A stretch of DNA of 64,000 nt from Desulforhopalus sp. IMCC35007 (lineage in GTDB: Bacteria; Desulfobacterota; Desulfobulbia; Desulfobulbales; Desulfocapsaceae). The stretch is taken from NCBI RefSeq assembly GCF_005116575.1, contig NZ_SWCN01000025.1:1-64000 (forward strand), given 5' to 3'. Numbering within the stretch: position 1 is the first letter of the stretch; every line of letters begins with the position of its first letter. Shown here in pieces: positions 45,373 to 55,117 of the stretch. The notes under the pieces were generated by a model. The model was not told the origin of the DNA. It saw only the letters and a list, made by a program, of their open reading frames with translations, and did not search any database. The position numbers and the translations under genes were made by a program.

Positions 45373-47784
45373 ATGACACCTAAAATCACGACTCAGATCA
45401 ATTTTCATGCAATTACAGAGCTTTTCAAGAGAGCTCAGCAGGAGAATCGCAACTTTCTTTTTGAGTACGAGGTGTATAACCTCCTTGCCAGGTCAGGTGC
45501 CGAAACACCCCCGAAATCTATCCTTATTCCACGGGGTGCAAGGCCTTCAGAGGAAGAGTTGCTTGCACTTCCGGGTGAGAAAGTGGTTCTGAAGATCGTT
45601 TCGCCCACAATCATTCATAAGACAGAGGTAAAAGGTGTTCAGGTTGTTGAGAAAGATCCTAATAAAATACGGTCTTCCATACGGCGGATGCTCTATGAGG
45701 TTCCGGAAAACTATGCTGCCTGGTGCCAGGCCAACCCGGATGGCATGCCGGACGTGTACCGGGGACTCGCCGGGGAGGCTTTGATTGCAGCAATCAGTCG
45801 TGATCTTCAGGGCGTGCTCATGGTGCAGTTTATGCCGCCTGATTCCGGGGCTTTTGGCAATGAGCTGATTGTAGGCCTCCGCAATACCAGGGAATTTGGC
45901 ATGATTATCAGTGCAGGCCTGGGTGGAACCGATACGGAGCTCTATGCAAAAAGATTTCGTAAAGGCCAGGCTATAATAGCAGCTTCCTGCGAACTCACCG
46001 ACGGTGAGAGTTTTTTTGAACTTTTCCGTAAAACAATTTCCTATAGAAAACTCGCAGGTCTCACCAGGGGACAACGGCGCATTGTAACAGATGAACAACT
46101 CATTGAATGCTTCAGCTCTTTTATAGAGATGGGATGCACCTATTCGATCACCAATCCCGATGCAGAATATGTCATTGAGGAAATGGAGATTAATCCGTAC
46201 GCATTTACAGATTTTCTGATGGTGCCCCTGGATGGCATGTGCAAGTTTTCACTGCCACAAAGAGTGGACAACAGGAGGCCCGTTGCCAAGATCGACAATT
46301 TGCTTCATCCTAAAACTATTGGTTTGATAGGGGTTTCAGCCACGCGTAAAAATTTTGGTCGTATCATTCTCGATAATATTCTGGGGCAGGGCTACAGCAG
46401 GGAAAAGGTTTTTATTGTCAAGCAGGGAACAGATGAGATCGATGGTGTGGTGTGTGTGCCTGACCTTAAATCCCTGCCTGGAAAACTGGATCTTTTTGTT
46501 GTGGCAATTGGCGTGGAACAGGTTCCGGTTCTGGTCGATGAGATTGTTGATCTCGATTGTGCCAACAGTGTCATGCTAATCCCCGGGGGAATGGGAGAAA
46601 ACGAGGAGAGTCGCTTGAGGGCCGAGCGGGTCATCGCCAAGATTAATGGTGTCCACGCAACAGAAGGTGGCGGCCCTGTGTTTTTAGGGGCAAACTGCAT
46701 GGGGGTCATATCCCATCCGGGTAAGTATGACACCTGGTTTATCCCTGAGGAAAAACTGCCCAAAAATAGAAAGATCAAGCCTCACCGTGCAGCCCTGGTG
46801 AGCCAGAGCGGTGCATTTATGCTGCATCGCTCCAGTCAGTGCCCTGAACTGGCGCCCGCTTATCTCGTTTCCATGGGCAATCAGACCGATCTTACCCTGG
46901 GCGACATGGCAAAATATTTTAAGGATTCCCCTGAGGTTGATGTTATTGCTGTCTACGCGGAAGGTTTTAATGATCTTGATGGTCTTGAATTTGCCAAAGC
47001 CGTCCGTGGAGCTGTGCTGATGAGCAAAGAAGTCCTTTTTTACAAGGCTGGGCGCACCCCGGAGGGCCAGACAGCCACCAGCGGTCATACCGCCTCTCTT
47101 GCGGGAGACTATATGGTTTGTGAGAGCTGTATCCGCCAGGCCGGAGCCATCGTGGCCAGATCCTTTACCGAATTTCAGGATCTTTTTCTTCTGGCTGAAA
47201 ATATAGGCAAGAAAAAAATCAAGGGAAACCGCCTCGCTGCGATGAGTGGCGCAGGCTTTGAGGCTGTTGGTATGGCAGATTCCATTCAGTCAGATGATTT
47301 TCAGATGCAACTGGCGAGTTATTCTGCAACAACGACTGGCGAGATTAAAAAAGTGCTGGCGGAGAAGGGGCTGGACAGGCTTGTCACTGTGTCCAATCCC
47401 TTAGATATTAATCCGTCTGCAGATGACGAGGCCCACGCGGAAATTGTCCGGGTGTTGACTGAAGACGGTGCCATCGATGCGATTGTTGTTGGCCTTGATC
47501 CCTTATCTCCGGCCATGCATACCCTTGATAAAACGCGGGGGCAGGCATTTTCCATGGATGCTGCAAAGGGGATTGTATCGTTGCTTTCTGAGGTGGCCAG
47601 TAACAGTGAGGTTCCCGTAATTGCGGTGGTTGATGGCGGAAGACTCTACGATCCTTTTCGTGATGCACTGCTGGGAAAAGGGATTCCGACTTTTCCAGTT
47701 TGTGACCGTGCGGTGGCCTCCCTTTCACTGTACATAGAAAGCAGGCTCTATGCCGATAGCATCAGGGCAGGAGTCACAGTATAG
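45373..47784 (+). CDS. ADP-forming acyl-CoA synthetase (acetate:CoA ligase type), beta-alpha fusion
   Basis: An 803-residue enzyme interconverting acyl-CoA, ADP and Pi with acid, CoA and ATP; it conserves energy from acyl-CoA in anaerobes. The order is an N-terminal ATP-grasp (beta, 1 to about 295), then the CoA-binding Rossmann domain (about 305-440) and ligase-CoA domain (to 803), i.e. beta before alpha. Phosphohistidines are both visible: H82 in IIHKTEVKGV (beta) and H572 in SGHTASLAG (alpha). No good ribosome site lies before the ATG, and the structured repeat B ends 22 bp upstream. It may activate or harvest the acid made by the lyase of the TRAP operon. Confidence 0.9.
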   Translation: MTPKITTQINFHAITELFKRAQQENRNFLFEYEVYNLLARSGAETPPKSILIPRGARPSEEELLALPGEKVVLKIVSPTIIHKTEVKGVQVVEKDPNKIRSSIRRMLYEVPENYAAWCQANPDGMPDVYRGLAGEALIAAISRDLQGVLMVQFMPPDSGAFGNELIVGLRNTREFGMIISAGLGGTDTELYAKRFRKGQAIIAASCELTDGESFFELFRKTISYRKLAGLTRGQRRIVTDEQLIECFSSFIEMGCTYSITNPDAEYVIEEMEINPYAFTDFLMVPLDGMCKFSLPQRVDNRRPVAKIDNLLHPKTIGLIGVSATRKNFGRIILDNILGQGYSREKVFIVKQGTDEIDGVVCVPDLKSLPGKLDLFVVAIGVEQVPVLVDEIVDLDCANSVMLIPGGMGENEESRLRAERVIAKINGVHATEGGGPVFLGANCMGVISHPGKYDTWFIPEEKLPKNRKIKPHRAALVSQSGAFMLHRSSQCPELAPAYLVSMGNQTDLTLGDMAKYFKDSPEVDVIAVYAEGFNDLDGLEFAKAVRGAVLMSKEVLFYKAGRTPEGQTATSGHTASLAGDYMVCESCIRQAGAIVARSFTEFQDLFLLAENIGKKKIKGNRLAAMSGAGFEAVGMADSIQSDDFQMQLASYSATTTGEIKKVLAEKGLDRLVTVSNPLDINPSADDEAHAEIVRVLTEDGAIDAIVVGLDPLSPAMHTLDKTRGQAFSMDAAKGIVSLLSEVASNSEVPVIAVVDGGRLYDPFRDALLGKGIPTFPVCDRAVASLSLYIESRLYADSIRAGVTV

Positions 47785-47899
47785 TAAGGACAGAACGCAT
47801 ACGCTCAACAGGCCACTGCATTTCGCCGGTTGCGCTGCAAAATGTAACGGATTTTGAGTGCTCTTGTACTCAAGTATCTGTGCAATGGATGTTGCTGTT

Positions 47900-49357
47900 T
47901 CACCCCTGCTGCCAATGTGAATGAGTCCGTCCTCCCTGGCAGGCCTCAATCAGATTTTTTCCTTTATGCAGGGTCTCCTCATATTCAAACTGGGGTACGG
48001 AATCGATGACGATCCCGCCTCCCACGGAAAAATAGAGGGTGCTGTCCATAATCGTGGCGGTACGTATGGCAATGGAAAGATCCATGGTGTTGTGGAAACT
48101 CAGGTAACCGATACTGCCGCAGTAAAGATGACGGCGATGGCTTTCCAGTTCATCAATGATCTCCATGGCGCGGATTTTCGGACAACCGGTGATGGAGCCT
48201 CCTGGAAATGAGGCCTCGATCAGATCAACAGAAGTTTTACCCGCATCAAGAACGCCCTCGACAATTGATACCTGATGGTAGACGTTTTCGTAAGCCTCCA
48301 TGCGCTTGTGCCGGGCGACCCGCACGGAAAAAGGCGCGCACACCTTGCCGATGTCATTGCGCAACAGATCTACAATCATCGATAACTCCGCGTCATCCTT
48401 GTCGCTGCCGGCAAGGGCTGCTTGCATGGCCTGGTCTTCCTCCGGGCCTCTGCCACGTGGCATGGTGCCTTTGATGGGACGGGCTTCCACCTTGGAACCC
48501 CTGCGGTGCAGAAAACGCTCCGGTGAGGTAGAAACAATCTGATGGTTGCCTGCCTGGACATAGGCAAAAAAAGGTGCCGGGTTGTGTTGATAGAGATGGC
48601 AAAATAAGTTGTAACTATCTCCCGTAAAAGGGGTCTGAAACCGCTGGGAAAGATTGACCTGGTAAACATCTCCTGCACGGATGTATTCGCGCACCTGCTG
48701 CACGGCCTCTTCATAGGAGCTTTGGTTGAAGTTTGATGACAGTTCAACGCTGTCACCTGCAAACGAGGCACGTTCGGATCTTTTTACAGCAGCAATACGA
48801 TCAAATTCAGCCAGCCAGGCAGCTGTATCCGGATATCCGGAGGCAGCCTCTCGTTTTGGTATCATCAGTTGTGTGGTCTTCGTCTGTTTATCATGGACAA
48901 CCAGTAAAGAGTGGGCATAGAGCAGCATATCGGGCAGTTTGAGATCGTCTACGGTTGTGCACGGCAGCTGTTCAAGACAATCTTTTAAGTCATAGGAAAA
49001 ATAGCCCAGAAGGCCAGCTGTCAGGGGTTCCGGCCATTCACCTTCGGGTAGAGCAAGCCTGTCCAGCAACTGGCGAAGGACTGCAAAGGGATTACCTGGG
49101 ATAATCAGCTCCTGATCGTCTATGGTAACCTGAGTCTGCCGGATATTGGCTGAGAGGGTGAGCCAGGGGAGGGCGCCTAATATATGGTAGCGGGCGCAGT
49201 CGAGATCCCCGCCGCTCATAAGCACTACGGTGCCTGGCAAGTCGGCAAAACGGGACGCCAGTTCCAGAAAATCAATATGCAGCTCGATGTTTTCAATATG
49301 TACCCCTGACAGTTTTCCGACCCATGTACTGAGCGCATTCATTTTACTGTTCATCAT
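47900..49357 (-). CDS. pabB: Aminodeoxychorismate synthase component I
   Basis: A 485-residue chorismate-using enzyme that, with PabA, aminates chorismate to 4-amino-4-deoxychorismate for folate. The C-terminal chorismate-binding domain carries PIKGT (294-298); the Lys marks PabB rather than TrpE (PIAGT). Further motifs are FSYDL near 120, DLLRNDIGKVC, GGSITGCPKIRAMEII and FSVGGGIV. Its start overlaps the pabA stop by 4 bp (ATGA). No pabC lies adjacent. It supplies p-aminobenzoate for FolP (21308). Confidence 0.93.
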   Translation of the reverse strand: MMNSKMNALSTWVGKLSGVHIENIELHIDFLELASRFADLPGTVVLMSGGDLDCARYHILGALPWLTLSANIRQTQVTIDDQELIIPGNPFAVLRQLLDRLALPEGEWPEPLTAGLLGYFSYDLKDCLEQLPCTTVDDLKLPDMLLYAHSLLVVHDKQTKTTQLMIPKREAASGYPDTAAWLAEFDRIAAVKRSERASFAGDSVELSSNFNQSSYEEAVQQVREYIRAGDVYQVNLSQRFQTPFTGDSYNLFCHLYQHNPAPFFAYVQAGNHQIVSTSPERFLHRRGSKVEARPIKGTMPRGRGPEEDQAMQAALAGSDKDDAELSMIVDLLRNDIGKVCAPFSVRVARHKRMEAYENVYHQVSIVEGVLDAGKTSVDLIEASFPGGSITGCPKIRAMEIIDELESHRRHLYCGSIGYLSFHNTMDLSIAIRTATIMDSTLYFSVGGGIVIDSVPQFEYEETLHKGKNLIEACQGGRTHSHWQQG

Positions 49358-49950
49358 ATTTTCTCCATGGATCCGAGACGTAAAAAATTTTCTATCAATT
49401 GAAAACTGTGGTCGGTCAGAAAGCTTTCAGGGTGAAACTGTACACCGTGGAGCGGGTAGTGGCGGTGTGACAGTCCCATAATAATCTGGTCTTTGGTTTC
49501 TGCTGTGACAAGCAGTTGATCTAGCAGGGCATCTGGCCGCGGCTGGACAATCAGGGAGTGATAGCGGGCTGCGCGAAAGGGGGATGGCAGGTCCCTGAAA
49601 ACACCTGCACCCTGGTGGAAGATATGAGATGTTTTGCCGTGCACGGGTTGCGGCGCGCGGGTGGTGAGACCACCGAACACTTCGTTGAGGCACTGCATTC
49701 CAAGACAGACGCCTAATATCGGAACATCTTTGTAGTAGGTTGCAATCACAGGCAGTGAGATGCCTGCATCTGCTGGTGCCTTAGGTCCGGGACTGATGAG
49801 GATATAGTCGGGAGAAGAGTGTGCCACTCCGGCGACATCTATTTGGTCGCTTCGATGTACCTGGATCTCCAGCGGATACTGGCGGAACATCTGCACCAGA
49901 TTGTAGGTGAACGAGTCGTAATTGTCGATAACAAGGAGTTTTGCTGTCAT
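49354..49950 (-). CDS. pabA: Aminodeoxychorismate/anthranilate synthase glutaminase component
   Basis: A 198-residue class-I glutamine amidotransferase releasing ammonia for PabB. It starts LLVIDNYDSFTYNLVQ; the catalytic Cys is in GVCLGMQC and His/Glu in GVQFHPESF. In some bacteria this subunit also serves anthranilate synthase. I chose the ATG at 49950 because it matches the conserved family start; upstream in-frame starts would add a stretch encoded by a terminator hairpin. There is no strong Shine-Dalgarno, and a rho-independent terminator lies only about 30 bp upstream. Confidence 0.92.
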   Translation of the reverse strand: MTAKLLVIDNYDSFTYNLVQMFRQYPLEIQVHRSDQIDVAGVAHSSPDYILISPGPKAPADAGISLPVIATYYKDVPILGVCLGMQCLNEVFGGLTTRAPQPVHGKTSHIFHQGAGVFRDLPSPFRAARYHSLIVQPRPDALLDQLLVTAETKDQIIMGLSHRHYPLHGVQFHPESFLTDHSFQLIENFLRLGSMEKI

Positions 49951-49980
49951 TGCCGGATTTTTGATATCAGAGTTATAAAT

Positions 49981-50015
49981 AAAAAAAGCCATCCCAGTGC
50001 GAGTCTGGGTGGCTT
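49981..50015 (-). terminator. Rho-independent terminator or attenuator just upstream of pabA
   Basis: The stem AAGCCACCCAG / CTGGGATGGCTT (one bulged base, 7-base loop) is followed on the minus strand by seven T. It lies 30 bp before the pabA start and about 230 bp beyond the pntB stop. Either pntAB ends here and pabAB depends on read-through, or pabAB is attenuated. Confidence 0.8.
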
Positions 50016-50168
50016 GGCCTATTACATAACTCGAAATATGCATATATGCAGATCTGAATTTCTACATACATGTTATGGCAATCTGCTGCGCTTTTAAGGT
50101 CTCCGTTTTGAATTAATAAAAAAACATTGGATCGTCAAGATTGTTATTGTCGGCAGCAGTAGAGATTC

Positions 50169-50206
50169 ATGCTATCAAAGAGATGTTCTTTGCTCTTTGA
50201 TAGCAT
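50169..50206. terminator. Perfect 14-bp hairpin after pntB
   Basis: The stem ATGCTATCAAAGAG / CTCTTTGATAGCAT with a 10-base loop starts 40 bp beyond the pntB stop. No T-run follows on the minus strand, so this may be an RNA-stabilising or factor-dependent end of pntAB. Confidence 0.6.
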
Positions 50207-50245
50207 GGTTTGAGTTTAGGATACCATATGGACAACACTTCGGGG

Positions 50246-51643
50246 TTAATCAATACTTTTTAATACCGCATCCAGGCTTTCTCGAGCGTCACCAAAGAGC
50301 ATCCTGGTGTTTTCTTTATAGAAAAGCGGATTGGAAACCCCCGCATAACCGGTTGCCATTGACCGTTTTAACACGATGGTCGTCTTGCCTTTCCAACATT
50401 CAAGAACAGGCATTCCGGCGATCGGGCTGTCTGGTACCTCCTGGGCGGCGGGGTTAACGATGTCGTTGGCACCAATGACGATTGAGACATCAATCTTGGG
50501 GAAATCATCATTTATCTCGTCGAGTTCAAAAACGATATCATAGGGCACCTTTGCCTCTGCAAGAAGCACATTCATGTGGCCCGGCATACGTCCGGCAACG
50601 GGGTGGATTCCAAAGCGAACGTTTATCTTTTTTTCCCGTAATTTACGGGTAATTTCATGTACGGTATGCTGAGCCTGGGCAACCGCCATGCCGTAGCCGG
50701 GAATAATCATAACTTCTTTGGCGTCGAGCAGCAGTTCCGCCGCTTCTGCTGCTTCAACGGCTATAATTTCACCCGCTTCTTCTTCAGAACCTGCAACAGT
50801 TGTTCCCCCGGAGGTTCCAAAACCTCCTGCAATAACGGCAATAAATTTCCGATTCATGGCGCGGCACATGATGTAGCTTAAAATTGCACCGCTACTTCCA
50901 ACCAGGGCACCAACCACGATGAGCAGATCGTTGTTGAGCATAAAACCGGTGGCTGCAGCCGCCCAGCCGGAATAACTGTTGAGCATGGAGACCACCACAG
51001 GCATATCGGCTCCGCCAATTGCCATGACCATATGAACGCCAAAGATAAGGGCGATAACAGTCATAAGGATGAGCGGAAAAGTACCGCTTCCCGCAGCAGA
51101 CTGGCTGACAAAAACAGCACCGAGTATGGTTGCTGCCACAAGTAAACCAAGGTTAAGCCAGTGACGGGCTGGCAGCAAAAGAGGCTTGCCGCTGATCTTG
51201 GCGCTCAGTTTTAAAAAGGCGACGATCGAACCGGAAAAGGTGAGGGCACCGATAAGTATTCCAAGATAGGTCTCTACATCGTGGATTGTTTTGTCAATGC
51301 CAGTAAGAATATTGTGCTGGTCCATGAAATTGGCATACCCTACAAGCACTGCGGCCAGACCAACCAGACTGTGCAGGATCGCAACGAGTTCGGGCATCTG
51401 GGTCATCTGGACTTTTTTGGCAAGGGTAATTCCTATGGTACCGCCAATGGCGACGGCTGCAATCAGGATAAAATAATTGTCAGCGACAATACCGATAATT
51501 GTGGCAACGACGGCCATCAGCATGCCGAAAATGCCGTAAAAATTGCCGCGCCTTGAAGTCTCCGGACGGCTCAGACCCCCGAGGGCCAGGATAAATAATA
51601 TTGTGGCACCAATATACGCTACAGTTACTATACCTTGAGACAT
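50246..51643 (-). CDS. pntB: NAD(P) transhydrogenase subunit beta
   Basis: A 465-residue proton-translocating transhydrogenase subunit. Eight to nine TM helices fill residues 1 to about 260, followed by the cytosolic NADP(H)-binding domain III (about 290-465) with [38 protein letters not shown] cited as [15 protein letters not shown], and [10 protein letters not shown]. With PntA it uses the proton gradient to make NADPH from NADH. It starts 11 bp after the pntA stop with GGGGGGAT as ribosome site. Confidence 0.96.
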   Translation of the reverse strand: MSQGIVTVAYIGATILFILALGGLSRPETSRRGNFYGIFGMLMAVVATIIGIVADNYFILIAAVAIGGTIGITLAKKVQMTQMPELVAILHSLVGLAAVLVGYANFMDQHNILTGIDKTIHDVETYLGILIGALTFSGSIVAFLKLSAKISGKPLLLPARHWLNLGLLVAATILGAVFVSQSAAGSGTFPLILMTVIALIFGVHMVMAIGGADMPVVVSMLNSYSGWAAAATGFMLNNDLLIVVGALVGSSGAILSYIMCRAMNRKFIAVIAGGFGTSGGTTVAGSEEEAGEIIAVEAAEAAELLLDAKEVMIIPGYGMAVAQAQHTVHEITRKLREKKINVRFGIHPVAGRMPGHMNVLLAEAKVPYDIVFELDEINDDFPKIDVSIVIGANDIVNPAAQEVPDSPIAGMPVLECWKGKTTIVLKRSMATGYAGVSNPLFYKENTRMLFGDARESLDAVLKSID

Positions 51644-51654
51644 GTGATCCCCCC

Positions 51655-53208
51655 TTACTTTCTGAACATGCTCAGCATGCGATGGGTGACGGCAAAGCCA
51701 CCAAAAATATTTATGCTGGTAATCAAAACCGCGATTCCCGCCAGAAATACGATGAGAAACCGATCAGAGGAAATCTGCAGCAGTGCACCTATTACGATGA
51801 TACTGCTAATGGCATTGGTAACGCTCATCAGGGGTGTGTGCAGCGACGGAGTGACATTCCAGACCACCATATAGCCGACAAAACAGGCCAGCACAAAAAC
51901 GGTAAGATGGGACATGAAGGCAGGAGGGGCGACACTTCCAAGCCCCAGCAAACCAAAACAGGCTATGACAAGACCGACAATCACAGGAACCTGGCTTTGC
52001 TTTTTTTCAAGAACAGGTTTTACCGGCGCAGCCGTGGGTTGTTTTTTCGGGGCGGCTGAAAGTTTGGGGGCTGGTGGTGGCCAGGTTATTTCACCTGCGT
52101 GGGTGACGGTTGCTCCACGAATGATCTCATCGTCCATATTAAGAACGATCCTGCCATCTTTTTCTGGTGTCAGATCGGTTAGAAGATGGCGAAGGTTGGT
52201 GGCGTAGAGCTGGCTGGACTGGGTGGCCAGCCGAGAGGGAAGATCCGTATAACCGATGATGGTGACGCCGTGTTTTACTACCACCTGGTCCGGTTCACTG
52301 AGTTTACAGTTACCGCCCATTTCGGCTGCAAGATCGACAATAACGCTTCCTTCCTTCATTGTCTCAACCATAGCCTCGGTGATCAGCTCAGGAGCAGGTC
52401 TTCCCGGGATGAGCGCTGTGGTAATGATGATATCAATTTCTTTGGCCTGACGGGCAAAGAGATCCATCTCGGCTTTGATAAATTCCTCACTCATGACTTT
52501 GGCATAGCCACCCTCACCGGAGCCGTCTTCATCTGCAAAATCGAGCATCAAAAACTCACCATCCATGCTCTCAACCTGCTCTTTGACTTCAGGACGGGTA
52601 TCAAAGGCCCGGACGATGGCTCCCATACTTCTCGCAGCACCTATGGCCGAAAGTCCGGCGACTCCTGCTCCGATAACCAATACCTTTGCCGGAGGGATTT
52701 TGCCGGCGGCCGTTATCTGTCCTGTGAAAAACCTGCCAAAATGCTGTGCGGCCTCGACGACGGCCCGATATCCTGCAATATTTGCCATGGAGCTGAGAGC
52801 GTCCATCTTCTGTGCCCGTGAGATACGGGGTATTGAATCCATGGCCAGCACAGAAACCTTTTTATCGGCCAGCTCTTTTAAGAGCTCCTGGTTTTGACCG
52901 GGCTGGATGAAACTGATAAGGGTCTGTCTTTCCCGCAGGAGATCAACTTCCCTGGCTGCCGGATCATTGTCGGTTTTTGGGGGACGAACCTTGAGGATGA
53001 TCTCCGCTTCATTGTAGAGGGTCTGGCTGTCGTTTACCACCTTTGCCCCGGCGGCCCGAAAGGCGTCATCGGTAAATTTTGCGGCAGCACCCGCTCCGGT
53101 CTCGACAATGACCTCGAAACCCAGCTTTTGTAATAGTGTAGCAACCTCCGGGGTTGTTGCTACCCGTTTTTCACCCGTATGAATCTCTTTTGGAACACCT
53201 ATACGCAT
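51655..53208 (-). CDS. pntA: NAD(P) transhydrogenase subunit alpha
   Basis: A 517-residue protein with NAD(H)-binding domain I (1 to about 370, alanine-dehydrogenase-like, [17 protein letters not shown] and [15 protein letters not shown]), a Pro/Ala-rich linker (about 375-400) and four C-terminal TMs (about 410-517). It is the undivided E. coli-type alpha, not the split PntAA/PntAB. AAAAGGAG lies 7 bases before the ATG. It is first gene of pntA-pntB. Confidence 0.96.
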   Translation of the reverse strand: MRIGVPKEIHTGEKRVATTPEVATLLQKLGFEVIVETGAGAAAKFTDDAFRAAGAKVVNDSQTLYNEAEIILKVRPPKTDNDPAAREVDLLRERQTLISFIQPGQNQELLKELADKKVSVLAMDSIPRISRAQKMDALSSMANIAGYRAVVEAAQHFGRFFTGQITAAGKIPPAKVLVIGAGVAGLSAIGAARSMGAIVRAFDTRPEVKEQVESMDGEFLMLDFADEDGSGEGGYAKVMSEEFIKAEMDLFARQAKEIDIIITTALIPGRPAPELITEAMVETMKEGSVIVDLAAEMGGNCKLSEPDQVVVKHGVTIIGYTDLPSRLATQSSQLYATNLRHLLTDLTPEKDGRIVLNMDDEIIRGATVTHAGEITWPPPAPKLSAAPKKQPTAAPVKPVLEKKQSQVPVIVGLVIACFGLLGLGSVAPPAFMSHLTVFVLACFVGYMVVWNVTPSLHTPLMSVTNAISSIIVIGALLQISSDRFLIVFLAGIAVLITSINIFGGFAVTHRMLSMFRK

Positions 53209-53470
53209 ACTGTGTCTCCTTTTGCTTTTGGCCAGTAGAACACTGTTTAAGCATGTGAATCTGCTTGTATTGACGACAACGTACTATAAAGTATAATTCT
53301 TTCTGCAAAAAGAAAGGTGTCTGGAATGGAAAATCTTTACAATCGCTGGCCAGACCGGCTTCAGCTGGCCTGGTTGGGAGATCATTTGTCGTAAATGGCA
53401 AAGAGAGGTGCCGGTTGCAGTTTCTTTTTTCGGGGTAATTTCCCCACCGTCGGTTTTCAAGGTGGCCTTT
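53209..53470. other. Intergenic region upstream of pntA
   Basis: About 260 bp with no gene. A minus-strand TATAGT with AT-rich surroundings (near 53283-53295) is a possible pntA -10. A short hairpin CTTTCTTTTTGCAGAAAG-like dyad (53299-53316) sits just upstream of it. Confidence 0.4.
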
Positions 53471-53535
53471 AACCCGAATTTCTGATCAATCAAGTTGTGT
53501 TTGCAATCAAAATGCTCATGGAAGAAATCCAGGTT
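53471..53535. repeat. Dispersed repeat copy C (65 bp, ends only)
   Basis: It starts AACCCGAATTTCT (53471-53483) and ends with the reverse complement of AACCTGGATTTCT (53523-53535), 11 of 13 matching. The left end matches copy A's start, and the right half (AAAATGCTCATG) matches copy B's 3' end, but the interior with the structured RNA is missing. It looks like an internal-deletion derivative of A/B. Its right end overlaps the gshA stop codon. Confidence 0.75.
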
Positions 53536-55117
53536 AGCTGTATTTCTCGATGCCGCCCGTCCGGTTGCGACGCAGGAATTCATCAAAATCCAGGGTGTCA
53601 TTGTCCTCGATTTCTTTGAGTTTTGTAACGGAATCTGATGCCTGGCGGGCAAGACTTGTGAGTAATGCCTCATCTTTGGGGCTCTGCAGCAGGGTTTGTT
53701 TATGCTCCTTACTCATATTTACCACCCACTGCGTGTACTCAAGGCCTGAGGACGTAAGGCGATCAAGAATCTGCGCAGATGGTGTGAGCGCGGACTCCTG
53801 TAGTTTTGCACGTTGAAATGTCAGGGCCTCGCTATATATACCTGTGTTGTGAACCGAGTCGAGTAGCCCGGCTGTCTGGTCCATCTGATCCATGAGTTTG
53901 ATGCCCGCATCTTTGAGCTTTATTTTACCCCCGGGACAGAGGAGTTCAAGACCAGGCTCACGGCCTCTCGTGGTCACGCTCTGTAGATTTTCAGTGACCG
54001 TTTTGCATTCTTCAGGGCTTAACAGGTCATCTCCCATAAGCAGACAGCTGATCAGGAAAATATCTAAAAAGAGCGCCTGCCGCAGGTCAATGCCCAGAGG
54101 CAGTAAAGGGTTGATATCAGTATTTCGTACTTCGATGTACTGAACGCCGCGGTTTTTCAAAGCCAGTAAGGCCGTTTCACCAGGTTCTGGTACTCTTTTG
54201 GGTCGTACATCGCTGTAATACTCATTTTCAATCTGCAGTACAGTTGTGGAGAGTTGTCGATACTGACCGTCAACCTTAACTCCTATCTTCTCGTAAAGCG
54301 GATGCGTGGTGAGAATCGCCTTTGTCAGTGATTCTATATAAGTTTTGAGATGATTAAAACAGATACTCAGCGAGGACTGTGCCGTTGTGGAATAGCCGAG
54401 ACCACTCATTCGAAGTGAGGTCGCGTAAGGAAGAAAAAGGGTATCTTCCAGTAATGGTTCGAGGTTGTGCTGTTTACCCGCTAAAAACGAGCGGGAAATC
54501 GCAGGCGAGGCACCAAAAAGATACAAGAGAAGCCAGGAATGACGGCGAAAGTTTCGTATCAGTGTAAAATAGGATGAGGACCTGAATGTTTGCAGACTTT
54601 CCCGGTCACCCTGGAGCTTTTGGTAGGCCTTCCAGAACTCGTCTGGAAGAGAAAAGTTATAGTGAATACCTGCAATGCTCTGCATCATTTTCCCGTAACG
54701 GTGGGCAAGGCCAACACGGTACAGATGTTTCATCTGTCCTTTGTTTGATTTACCGAATTGAGCGATCGGTATCAGCGACGCATCAGCAATATGGCAAGGC
54801 ATGCTTGCCGCCCAGATCAACTCATTGTCCAGGTGGGAGTAGGTAAATTGATGGACCGCCTGCAAATAATCGAGTGTCGTTGCCGGATCGGAGAATACCG
54901 GAGTAATGAGTTCCAGGAGTGATTCGGAAAAATCAGTCGTAATCGAACCGTTTGTCAGTGGAGCCCCAAGTTCCTGGGGATGCAGAAGAAGAGAAAGCGC
55001 CCCTGATCCATCAACTCGCAGGCCTTCTTTTTCGATCCCATGGAGCACGCCTTTGAGGAATAACTGCGTATCATGGTTCTTCAGGAGTTGTAGCTGGCTT
55101 TCTAAGTGAGATGGCAT
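53534..55117 (-). CDS. gshA: Glutamate-cysteine ligase
   Basis: A 527-residue enzyme joining glutamate and cysteine with ATP, the first step of glutathione synthesis. It resembles the gamma-proteobacterial class: KGVLHGIEKEGLRVD, TTDFSESLLELITP, and FGASPAISRSFL. The ATG at 55117 was favoured over the GTG at 55138 because AAGAAGAG lies suitably upstream. The C-terminus ends ...GIEKYS with a TAA whose bases belong to repeat copy C. No gshB in the window. It is alone on its transcript. Confidence 0.92.
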   Translation of the reverse strand: MPSHLESQLQLLKNHDTQLFLKGVLHGIEKEGLRVDGSGALSLLLHPQELGAPLTNGSITTDFSESLLELITPVFSDPATTLDYLQAVHQFTYSHLDNELIWAASMPCHIADASLIPIAQFGKSNKGQMKHLYRVGLAHRYGKMMQSIAGIHYNFSLPDEFWKAYQKLQGDRESLQTFRSSSYFTLIRNFRRHSWLLLYLFGASPAISRSFLAGKQHNLEPLLEDTLFLPYATSLRMSGLGYSTTAQSSLSICFNHLKTYIESLTKAILTTHPLYEKIGVKVDGQYRQLSTTVLQIENEYYSDVRPKRVPEPGETALLALKNRGVQYIEVRNTDINPLLPLGIDLRQALFLDIFLISCLLMGDDLLSPEECKTVTENLQSVTTRGREPGLELLCPGGKIKLKDAGIKLMDQMDQTAGLLDSVHNTGIYSEALTFQRAKLQESALTPSAQILDRLTSSGLEYTQWVVNMSKEHKQTLLQSPKDEALLTSLARQASDSVTKLKEIEDNDTLDFDEFLRRNRTGGIEKYS

